Shown here: one piece after another, positions 24,216 through 34,232 of the stretch
Numbering within the stretch: position 1 is the stretch's first letter
How the letters are laid out: every line of letters begins with the position of its first letter
Assembly (NCBI RefSeq): GCF_036370855.1
Contig: NW_026991398.1
Span: forward strand, 2,232,001 to 2,296,000
Reading direction: 5' to 3'
From: Dromaius novaehollandiae
Lineage: Eukaryota; Chordata; Aves; Casuariiformes; Dromaiidae
DNA: 64,000 nucleotides
Translations under genes and position numbers: made by a program
Notes under the pieces: model-generated
Databases searched by the model: none
Told to the model about the DNA's origin: nothing
What the model saw: the letters and a program-made list of their open reading frames with translations, nothing else

Positions 24216-25924
24216 GACCCCAGCCACAGAGACAGGCTGTGCTTCTCTCGCAGGCTGTCCACCAGCAGACGATGGGGTGAGGCCTTTGCCAGCCCCACGC
24301 TCCCTTGTCCCCCTCCACTTGTGATGTGGGACACAGCCTGGGTCTGGACCGGGCCCACACGACGTCTCCACTGCCGACCCTTCCCCTGCAGAGGGAGGAA
24401 ACCCCGACATTCCCGGCATGGAGCTGATGTCAAAGCAGCACCTGCAGCCTGACTGCTCTGATGGCCTCGTCCCTCCCAGCACAACCATGGAGTTCCAAGT
24501 GGGGCTGCCCACCCTGCCCCATTACTCCCTGCACTCCCCGTCACCCCAAACCCCGTCCCAGCCCTGGTGTCCTGACCTGGGGCAGTTCCAGCTCCCTGAG
24601 AGGGAGTGGGGGTGCAGAAGCAGCAGGCTGGGGGGCTGGGCTGCAGGCAGTGATGGCCCTGCCAGTCTGGGAGCTGGGGGGTGAGGCTGGGCCTGCTGCC
24701 TGGATGGGGCTGGAGCCCCGGCATGGGGAGAGGCAGGAGGGCCGGAGGCCAGGCAGTGGCTGAGGGGCTGTTCCCACTCCTGCTGCACTGCTGGTCCCTG
24801 CGGTGTGGGGAGAGGGGACAGCAGATGAGGCAGCATGAGGTGGCAGCAGATCAGCAGGGGTGGGGTGCAGTGGGGGCTGCAGCAGGGGTCGTGGATGGTG
24901 TTTGTGCAGCGCAGTGGCACTCACACCACTGCCCGAGCCCCACTGTGGGTACAGCCCTCTCCTGGGGGCAGGGGTGCGTGTCGGCCACCCCATCAGCCTC
25001 CCAGCTGGGACTGGCCCCAGTGGCCCAGGCAGACAGGACAGTGACGTCTGTGTCCCTTCTTCCTGTGTCCAGCAGATTCCCTACCCCCAGGCTGCCTGCA
25101 GCCCCCCCATGCCAGCCCCTCTCTCCAGGACAGCAGGGGAGTCCCTGTCCTGGGGCTCCTCAGGCAGCTCCTGCTGCCCCAACATACACAGAAACAGATT
25201 TCTCTTTCTTGCTTATCCCTCCTTGCAAGCACACAATTGCTCCTTTCCCCTTCTCTAGGGATGTCCCTACTCCAGAGAGAGCCTTTCCCCAGGGAGTGCA
25301 TCAGTGCTGGCCTGCCTGGCCATTCCTCGACCTTCCCCTATGCTCCCTGAGGGCCCCGAGCTGCTGCTGCTGCTCTGCAGAGCGAGCGGGCTGTGGTGCC
25401 CCAGGGCCATGGGGTGACTCTGCACTGGCCGTGGTGGTTGGGGTGGGAAGCAGACCCAGCTGGACGGGCATCATTGCACCTGACAACCCCCTACCAAGGG
25501 GGTCTGTGGCTGCAGATGATGCTCTGAGCAATCACAGGACATTTCAAATGGCTCAGAACCTGTGTTCAGGTATGTCCCGAGATCCAGCCCACTGAAGGTG
25601 ACATGAAGCACTCTCCAGGCTCTCTTCCCTCTGCCTGCAGGGTCCCCACTATGGGCATCTGTCACCAGTCCTGTCATAGGGCAGACAGTCCCAGGCAGAC
25701 ACCTCTTGACCATTCAGCACCTCCAGGAGCACTGGGCACCCACAAGTGAGAGCTGAATGCAGCCCTCATTCCCTAACACAGCACCCATGAGCTCATCACC
25801 TTGAGTCCATGTAGAGTCTGAAAAGGAAGAGGCCTTTTCATGGTGAAAGTCCTTGAGTGCATTCTTTGCTCCAGCTTTTGGAAGAAGAAAGCAACTTTCA
25901 AACACAGCACTGAGGAAATCCCCT

Positions 25925-25930
25925 TTTATT
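25925..25930 (-). terminator. Polyadenylation signal AATAAA of OR3
   Basis: Minus-strand AATAAA about 185 bases beyond the stop codon, in the conserved context cctaataaaagggg. Confidence 0.6.
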
Positions 25931-26113
25931 AGGGACAGGCCAGCTCTGACACAGTGACAGACACATTCACAGAAGGCCTCTGGGTCAGACAGACTTGGTT
26001 TGTGCCTCTGGAGAAGTGGGATGAATTTAAATACCTCTGAACAAACATAGGTGCCCAAAGCACAAAAGTTGTCTGAGAAAATTAGAAATCAGCTGTGAAG
26101 AGGGATGGGCAGC

Positions 26114-27049
26114 TTATTCCTGCTGAACTAGTACCAGCTGAATCAGTTTCCTCAGTGCCTCCTTGAGCTCCTTGTTCCTCATGCTGTAGATGAGGGGGTT
26201 CACTGCTGGAGGCACCACCGAGTACAGAACAGACACCACCAGATCCAGAGATGGGGAGGAGAGGGAGGGGGGCTTCACATAGGCAAACGTGCCAGTGCTG
26301 AGAAACAGGGAGACCACGGCCAGGTGCGGGAGGCACATGGAAAAGGCTTTGTGCCGGCCCTGCTCAGAGGGGATCCTCAGCACAGCAGTGAAGATCTGCA
26401 CGTAGGACACCACAATGCAAATGAAACATCCAAAGACAACAGAAAGAGTAGCCACAATAAGTCCACATTCCCTGAGGTAGGCATCTGAGCAGGAGAGCTT
26501 GAGGATCTGGGGAACTTCACAGAAGAACTGGTCCACTGTGTTGCCTTGGCAGAGTGGTATGGAAAATGTGTTCCCAGTGTGCAGTACAGCATAGAGAAAA
26601 CCAGTGCCCCAGGCAGCTGCTGCCATTTTGGCACAAGCTCTGCTGCCCATGATGGTCCCATAGTGCAGGGGTCTGCAGATGGCAACAAAGCGGTCATACG
26701 CCATGACAGTGAGGAGAGAATACTCTGCTGATAATAAGAAAAAGAAGAAGAAGACCTGGGCAGCACATCCCAAGTAGGAAATGGTCCTGGTGTCCCACAG
26801 GGAATTGGCCATGGATCTGGGGACAGTGGTGGAGATGGAGCCAAGGTCGAGGAGGGAGAGGTTGAGGAGGAAGAAGTACATGGGGGTGTGGAGGTGGTGG
26901 TTGCAGGCTACGACTGTGATGATGAGGCCGTTGCCCAGGAGGGCAGCCAGGTAGATGCCCAGGAAGAGGGAGAAGTGCAAGAGCTGCAGCTCCCGTGTGT
27001 CTGCAAATGCCAGGAGGAGGAACTCGTTGAAGGAGCTGCTGTTGGCCAT
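26114..27049 (-). CDS. Olfactory receptor, family 14-like (avian gamma-c), OR3
   Basis: Intact 311-residue odorant receptor with NSS at 3-5, PMYFF at 56-60, KAFSMC at 234-239, NPLIY at 284-288 and cysteines C95, C167, C177, C187. The TM3 motif reads MAYDRFVAIC: the usual DRY tyrosine is phenylalanine, while the three paralogues keep DRY. TM3 has a run of five phenylalanines (101-105 region). The ATG at 27,049 aligns with the paralogues, and a pyrimidine-rich acceptor (ctgtttcttcttccttag) ends 30 bases upstream. The gene differs from OR4 at 44 of 311 residues by hand count although their 3' flanks are nearly identical. The upstream region is of the OR1 type. Function: odorant-gated GPCR in olfactory cilia. 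Confidence 0.95.
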   Translation of the reverse strand: MANSSSFNEFLLLAFADTRELQLLHFSLFLGIYLAALLGNGLIITVVACNHHLHTPMYFFLLNLSLLDLGSISTTVPRSMANSLWDTRTISYLGCAAQVFFFFFLLSAEYSLLTVMAYDRFVAICRPLHYGTIMGSRACAKMAAAAWGTGFLYAVLHTGNTFSIPLCQGNTVDQFFCEVPQILKLSCSDAYLRECGLIVATLSVVFGCFICIVVSYVQIFTAVLRIPSEQGRHKAFSMCLPHLAVVSLFLSTGTFAYVKPPSLSSPSLDLVVSVLYSVVPPAVNPLIYSMRNKELKEALRKLIQLVLVQQE

Positions 27050-27079
27050 TTGGTCCCACTGGGCTTTGGGGATTGTCTA

Positions 27080-30000
27080 AGGAAGAAGAAACAGTTGAAA
27101 AAGAAAAAGTGAAAAGACATTGACAAGGCAGGAGACACCTTCCAAGGAAAAAAAAAGGAACATTTCTCTTTGAAAACACTAGGTTGTCTCTCTCTTTTTT
27201 GGGGAGGATCATTCGGCAGGTACCTGTAGTGTGCTGTGGGAAGCAGAAGCCTCTGCCTGGGGGCTGCACAGGAATCAGTCCTTCTGGACAGTAGTGGGAA
27301 CATGGGAACAGAGGTAAACAGCTCTGGCACTCATAATTTCTGTCAGGTAAAATCTATTCCTCACCTGGAAGGGCTTTTCAGTGTTTTCACTATCTGCTCT
27401 AAAGAATGATAGTTGAGGAACAGAGTTTTAGGGAGTTTTTAATATATATATTTTTTTCCTTTAGATGTCCTTGTCACCCCTGGGCAGTGTTGCTCAAAGG
27501 CAAAAATTCTCAGCATTTCTACTGTGAGCTTGAAAAAAAAAAAAAAAAAAAGATTCACTGCCACTTGGTACAGAGTGAGGACAGCTTGTTTCTCTATTAG
27601 TCTTGTTCCCAGCTGTCCTGTACTCACACCGCTTTGAGCTGGAGGATGAACACTCTCATATGTTGCCCTAAAAAGAAACCAGCCCCTGCTGAGAGCAGAG
27701 GAGTCCACTTTCAAAGTGCAGATCTCCAAATTTCTCTCTCATTCTCAGGGTGCCAGAGGGAGCTCTCCACACTCCCCTTCTAGCCAAGGACACACAGGGC
27801 TCTTTTCAGATGCCCATTTACAGCCTCCCAACACCATCTCCATGCTCTTCACATCTCTGCAGTTTCTTCACGGGTCTCTCAGATATCACAGAGATGCTAT
27901 GAGACATCTGTGCCTTGCTGGAGGGCAGCTCGCAGCCTGGCTGGACACCACAGAGAAATGGTCAAAGGCCTGTTAGGACTGAAGATGGGTTCTCCTTAAG
28001 GGAGAGTCAGCTCAATTCCCAACCCCATAGGCTGCATTTCCAGGAGCCACACTGGTCAAAAGTGGGCTGGGGCAACAGCACTCCCATGCAGGCCCCTCTC
28101 CTGCACAACATGCAGCATTGGTGTCAGAACTGCAGCTGAAAACCCCGACCCCAGGGAGCCCGAGAGATAAACAGGAGCAGCATGGACAGGAGGAGAAACA
28201 AGGAGCAACACCAAGATCCTACTGCCAAGGGAGGCAAGGAGAGAGAGACAGACGGGCGCTCAGAAAAGCCTTTACCTTACCCAGCTGGGCATGCCACCTT
28301 GCAGATGGTGACATTGCAGGGCAATCGCTCCCTTTGTGGCAGGAGAGATGCCCCTGTCCTCTGCCAGAGGTCTGGCTGCAGAGGAGGCAGCTCATGCCCT
28401 GGACTCCATGGCTGTCAGGGCAGAGGCTCTGCTGGGTGGGAGAAGAGACATGAGGGGCTTGCTCAGAGGAAGAGTCTGCATCAGAGGGACTGACCATGAC
28501 TTGCCCAAATCCATCCTCTCCTTGTGATTCTGTTAGCAGTTCCCTCTCATTCCCTGCCCATCTCTGCTGCCTGGAGCAGTCCCTGCTGGAAGCTCTTTCT
28601 CTGTCCCAACATCTTTTCCCGGTCATCCTCTGTGTGCTCAGTTCTGCCCTACTGAAACCTCCCGGGACAGGGCACAGGCCAGGGGCACCTCTGTGTTTGC
28701 AGGTCCTAAGAAGCAGGTGACACAAACCTTGACTAGCACAGAGAAGGTGATGCTGGTGCTGTCTGTAGGCAGAGGTGGGAGTGAAGCAGCTTATTGAGGT
28801 TTCTCAAACCTACTGATCCTGAGAGTGAAGGTTTGGGAGTCCCAGTTCCTTGCCAAAGCAGAAAACTCTCCTTTTTTCTCCCTGCCAAAATCTGGAAACT
28901 GAAAGTGCAGACATCGAGAGGAAAGCTCCTTCCCTTTCAAGTAGCCTTTTCTTCACTTTCCTCTAAAAACACGCCTCAGAAATGTCCTCTGCATAAGCTG
29001 GAGCTGTGAGCAGCCCTGAACTGGGCAGCACCCTCTCAACAGGAGAATAAACCTGCCCTGATGAGGGGCACTCCTCCCATCCAGAGCTTCTCCCCACAGT
29101 GCAGTGGGGAGTTTCCTGGGCAGGCTGAGTGCTGACCCTCGCAGGCAGCAGAGTCACTGCCCCAGGCACACAGCACCCGGGAGCACAGGGACACTGCTCT
29201 GAATTACAGCCCTGGGCAGACTGAGTGCACAGCCCAGCTTCACAGCCTGCGGCCATTCCTGAGAAAGGTAACAGGCTGCCCTCTCAATCTGATGGTGTGG
29301 CTGGGAATCTCTGCTCTGAAGCATCTCATCCTACTCTGAGTGGGATCCTTAAAAAGACAGTCATGGGATGGGATGGGTTTAGAAGACCCCTCCAGGAACC
29401 TCCATAGCATTGCCCTGAAGCCAGAGACTTACTGTGTCAAGGGCTGTGAAGGTTTCTTCCACAGTGAGCTCTCCTCTGTCCTCCCACTCCACACTGCCTT
29501 CCACTTCTCGCTGCCTACTCTCAGCTCATGTCAGCAGCAGCAGGCAGTGCCCGCAGCCCTGCTGCTCTTGGCAGAGGAGCTGCTCCTGCACACAGCTGTG
29601 TCTGGGCAGTGCTGCCAGGTTGCCATGAACTCCTCCTGTTTCATTAGCCTGGCCCCACTTGGGAACAGTAGCCCAGCTGAAGGTGTGATTTTGTTTGTCC
29701 TTTGTACTCCCTCCTCCTGGGAAATGTTTACTGAGGGAGACTAAAATAATCACTGATGGTCCCTCTCTAAACACTGAAGAGACACTGATTCCAGGACTGT
29801 AATTTGTCTCATCAGAGGAGGGTTATCTACAAGAGGTGGAAATGTCCCCCTCTGGAAGCCCCTCTTCCCATCTCTTAACTAGGTAGGACACGTAGACAGG
29901 GACAAGAAGGGAGGTCATTTACCCAGGGTTCAGGTATTGATTCAAATGAGTCTATCTGGGCATTTCATGCCAGGTGAAAAACCCCGGTCTGCAGTGGGAT

Positions 30001-31000
30001 TCAGCAAACTCCCATGAACTCCACAAACACACACGAGGTGGAATTCCCCTTGCCCAAGCTGAAGTGTGCACAACACAGATGTCTGCACACAAGATCCTAC
30101 CATTATAATCACTGGAGATGGAGGGTGGCAGGCAGTTGCTCACACGCGAACCCTTGGTGACATTTGGAGAGACAGAGGTGGTCCAGGGCATGTGCCAGTT
30201 TCTGCTTGCTCTGAAGGAGGAACCTGCTTCCTTCTAGAGCATTAGGTGGGGGCTAGGTGAGGAATTTCCTTGGCCATCTCCAATGACACTAGATGCCTAC
30301 TACTACAACTAAAGCGCCACTCACTATGGTGCTGAGACACAAGTGGATCCATGCAATGCAAACAGCTAATGTAATTCAGGACAGACACTAGATTCAGTGA
30401 CATAAAGATAAGCCATAGGCAGGGCCATGTCCAATGCCTGGGGTGTCCAGCACAACCACATGTCTCTAGCAGATACAGCATGGGACCTACAGGAAAAGCA
30501 TGCTCTTTTGGAGTGGTTCCTGGGCAAGGGCCCCAGGGCACCTTGGATTCCCTACCTGTGCTCAAACATCATGAATCCCACAGCTGCCTTTGGGCAAAGT
30601 CTATCCCATCTACATCCAAGCATGCTACATAAATGACAGGCACATCACACCAAGGTCTCTGCACTCTCAAACATTTCTTGCTCTCCTCCTCCTGAACTTT
30701 TTCTCACCCCCAGATGATATGAACAGGGACTGTGCTAATGAGGTGGCTGGATCCAGGCCAGCTGGCTCACAGGCTGTCCAGACCCAGGAACTTCTTCACT
30801 GGCACCTTGTCCTTCCTGGAGATTGGTGGACCCCCGTCACAGGTCCCAGGGTGCTACAAAGTCAGCTCAGGCAGCAAACCCCTCTCCTGACATTTCTGCA
30901 TGGCCCAGCTCTGTTTCTCCCTGGCCTTGGGCACTGCAGGCTTTGCTGTCTTAGTGGGAACCTCGTTTCACCATTACATTGCCACCTGCTATGGGGTCTG
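27080..31000 (-). repeat. Duplication module U, copy 3 (5' flank of OR3)
   Basis: Inverted relative to copy 1 and collinear with it: 27,400-27,720 matches 3,240-2,960, 27,730-27,850 matches 2,960-2,840, and 28,100-30,200 matches the 2,550-350 stretch. 30,420-31,000 matches 54,840-55,390 of copy 5. A 19-base poly-A (27,533-27,551) is inserted relative to copy 1. Confidence 0.7.
29431..29755 (-). promoter_or_regulatory. Candidate OR3 promoter and non-coding exon 1 with splice donor
   Basis: Minus-strand ATTA core (~29,750), TTTCCCAGGAGGAGG (~29,711-29,725) and splice donor GTAAGT (GT at 29,432-29,431) in the same order as the other U copies. Confidence 0.35.
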
Positions 31001-31004
31001 TATG

Positions 31005-31575
31005 ACCAGGAGTGCAGCCAGGAGGTCGAGGGGCATGATGATCCCCCCTCAAGTCAGTATTCATTAGACCATGTATACTGCATCTATCTTTGGGTCCCCA
31101 GAAAAAGAAAGAGGTTGATAACTGGGAACGAGTTTGGTGGTGGGTCCTCCAGATAATCAGGGAGCTGGAGCACTTGCTCTGTGACGAAATGGGGCTTGAT
31201 CAACCTGGAGAAGAGATGGCTTTGGAGGGATCTCATAACAGCCTTCCAGTGGCTACAAGGAGGTCATCAAGGAGATGCAGCCAGGGTCTTCACCAGGGTG
31301 CATGGCAGGAGGACAAGAGGCAATGGGCATAAGTTGAAAGAAAAGATGTTCATGCAGGGGACAAGGAAAAGCTTCTCCACTAAGAGGATGATCAAGCACT
31401 GGAGTGCACTGCTCAGAGAGGCTGTGCAGTCTCCTCCCTTGGAGGTTTCCAAGACCAGGCTGAATCAAGCCACAGCAACCTCATCTGACCACAGAGCTGA
31501 CCCTGCTGTGAGCAAGGAGATTGGGCTGGAGACCTCCTGAGGTTCCTTCCACCCTGAAGGAGTTCCATGATTCTT
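31005..31575 (+). mobile_element. CR1-type LINE 3' segment in unit 3
   Basis: Diagnostic CR1 3' sequence: gagcacttgctctgtgacga, caacctggagaagagatggc, gcttctccactaagaggatg, ending cctgaaggagttccatgatt. It matches 58,870-58,245 inverted, and the unique sequence after the 3' end (31,576-31,780) also matches 58,244-58,040. The two are therefore one insertion carried by duplication. The 5' part present in units 2, 5 and 6 is deleted here. Confidence 0.8.
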
Positions 31576-34050
31576 CCCCCTCTGGGTCTTTGCTCTTTGA
31601 TGTCGGGGAAAACACAAAGGTTTCCTGTGACAGTGGAAGTAGATCAGCTCTATTGTCCTCCTCCAGTCAGATGTGTTCCCATACGGGGCTTCTTGGCAGG
31701 AATCCCCAAAGAGCCCTGATCAATCCTTTGCTTCACTTTTAATTTCCTTCCTGCCCCCTCCAAGTTTGTGTCCCTTACCATCCTGATCCCCTCCTATACA
31801 ACCAGCCCACCCCTGCTTACCCTTTCCCCAGTGGCACTGCTTTGTTTGGTTTCATTTTGTTTGGTTTTGTTTTTGACAGAGAGGAGCTTCAGTCCAGAAG
31901 GACCTTGAGAAACTTGGGGGATTCAGACAACAGACACCTCAGGGAGGTTTGCACAGAGGTGTCGAGTCCTGTACCTAGAGGGGAATAACCGCATCCGTGA
32001 GGAGAGGTTCAGGGCCTTGGGCTCCTTCATCCTGCTGAAGCGGAGGTGAAGGGCAGTAGAGTCGAAGCCTATGACTGCTTAAAGGGTGGTTTCAGGGATG
32101 AGCTTTTCTTGGTAGTGGGAAACAGCATGAGAAGGCCAAGCAGCCACAAACTGTAGCTTGTGGGTTCAGATGTAACAGGAAAAGGAAATGTCACTTCAAG
32201 AGTAGTGTTGTAGTACTACAGGTGACCCAGAGAGAGTCTGTGATCAACCCCTGGCTTTGTGTTTCACGAAAAAGCAAGAGAGAGCAGAGAGACATCAGTA
32301 AAGGTGGGGAGATCGCAAGGTGAGAGCAAGGTGAGGAAGCAGGTTGGGTGTCTAGAGACTGTAGGGAAAGAGGCACAGGTGCAGCACAGCACAGGACAGT
32401 CTGGGGTGAAGACAGCCTAGGGGACTGCCAAGGCTGAAAGCCTCCAACAGAGCTGAGGTCTTTGTCCTCCAAGAAACTTGGACGTTTTCTTCTGACTTTA
32501 ACTTCTTGAGGGGTTTGTTCAGTCTCCTCTCAGTATCTGAGGTTCATGGACTCAGCACCAAATACACCAGAGAGGTCCTGAAAATGCAAAAAGCCCTAAC
32601 ATTCCATGTCACTGACCATAATTTCTTTCAGTTCTTCAAATCTTGTGTGGTTAATTGTAGAGGTTGCCGGAGTGTATTTACAAGAGGAAGATTTCAATGA
32701 GCACCTAAAAAAAAAAAAGAAAGAAAAAGAAAAAAAAGGAATTTCTACTTTTGAAGTTTTACTTATTTTTCAGCTTTCAAAATAAGTGATATCCACACTC
32801 TGCAATTCATACTGACCCACTGGGTCTCCTAATGAAGTCTGAATGACTAGGAAAAACAACACATTTGACAGGAAACCTGTATGGACCACCTTCCTCCTCA
32901 CCCTGCCCCAACCCTGCCCTTTCTCTCACCAGCCACTGGGGACTTACATTACTCTTGTTAAAAATCTAACCTTTTCTCATTTGAGTCTGTAGCTGAATGT
33001 TACAGCTCCTATGCACCAATTCCCAGCTGCTTTCCTTAGAGAACTAGCTGTGGACACAGCAGGATTTCTCTTCATTACAAACAAAAATAAAAATGAAACA
33101 GTGTAATTAAACACCAGATATACTCCTCCACTGTATGCTCATTAAGCCCAAGATGCCTCCACTGCTGTCCACTTTCCACAAGGAATAACCTTCCTAGAAA
33201 TGTTTTAGACAGATAGATAGGAAAAGATAGACAGAAACATAACTATGGAGCTGGTAAAGAGACAACTAGACTCCTGAAGGATGAGGCAAGCTTCAGACTC
33301 CCTGAAGCTCAGAGCAGCAACTGGAGAGCTGAGAGGTATCTGAATGGATACAAAGCAAGCGGAGGAGGAAAAGTGGAAAACTGTGGAAAGTGCATATGTC
33401 CAGATAGTCTGATGCAAAGGGAACTTTAGAAATGATTCTTTTAATCAGGGCATGTGAAAACACGTGGGAGATTCCTGAGATTACATCCACAGCATAATTA
33501 GACAGAGCAGTGGTAACACAAGTTGAGGGGCCTATCAATATTTCTTCTGCTGCTACTCACACCCTTCCTGAAATACCCTTCCTTCATATCCTTCCTGAAA
33601 ATTTCCATTATTTCATCTCAGGAAACATTGACATTTGTATTAAAGTTAGTCAGTCATTTTAGCTGATGGAAGTGTGTTCATACTTTCTAAATGTTGAAAA
33701 CAGTTCTTTCTTCAGCTTTCCAGGCAGAACTCAGGTGTCCAACCACCAGCACCCAGTGGCACTTGGAGAGGCCTTGGGGCATGTCAGGTACTGGCCAGGG
33801 CCTGGCAGCTCTCACAGCTCTCACCTGCAGAAGACCGTAGCCCCTCAAAACTGCAGAGGGGACCAGGGCACCTGCAATGGCACCAGACGTCCATGACACT
33901 GTCACTGCATTCCCACCACAGCTCTGAAAACCCCTTTCCTTTCCAAAGGGGAAAAAAAAAATCCCCCCAAAAGACCAGTATATTAAAAAAAAAAAGACAA
34001 TAAAGCAAAGAAAGATAAGAACACAAGGAACTTCAAAGTTTTTTAAGAGC
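31575..34050 (+). repeat. Duplication module V, copy 3
   Basis: Inverted counterpart of 58,244-55,745 in the same order: CR1 flank (31,576-31,780), 32,000-32,470, 32,470-33,540 and 33,680-34,050. 32,020-32,270 is also the reverse of 42,740-42,470. An A-rich simple tract lies at 32,707-32,737. 31,790-32,000 holds nothing I recognise. Confidence 0.65.
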
Positions 34051-34079
34051 ACAGCTAACAGCTGAGAGTGCAGCTAACA

Positions 34080-34232
34080 GAGGCAGCGAACAGAGGAAGG
34101 CCAAGGCCCATTTGGAATTAAATCTGGCAAGGGATGTCAAGGACAACAAGAAGGGCTTCTTCAAATACATCAGTAGCAAAAGGAAGACTAGGGAAAATGT
34201 GGGCCCGCTGCTGAATGGGGTGGGTGCCCTGG
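34080..34232 (+). mobile_element. CR1-type LINE fragment (ORF2 linker)
   Basis: Plus-strand translation contains [16 protein letters not shown] and [19 protein letters not shown], a CR1 ORF2 segment between endonuclease and reverse transcriptase. It is the equivalent of 16,765-16,880. It ends where module P copy 2 begins. Confidence 0.75.

Larger units (their letters stand above)
24060..26113 (-). repeat. Duplication module D, copy 3 (3' flank of OR3)
   Basis: Collinear direct duplicate of 49,070-51,124, about 97% identical by eye over 24,540-26,100 (typically one or two differences per 60 bases). The distal part, 24,240-25,200, is found only in D3 and D5, whereas D2 and D4 share a different distal part. 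Open frames such as 24,681-25,595 run through it on both strands but carry no domain. Confidence 0.75.

Noticed and set aside
24681-25595. 304-codon plus-strand frame in module D3 (281 codons at 49,693-50,538 in D5)
   Set aside because: Antisense to the OR flank, proline/glutamine-rich low-complexity translation, no domain, and it overlaps equally long frames on the other strand.
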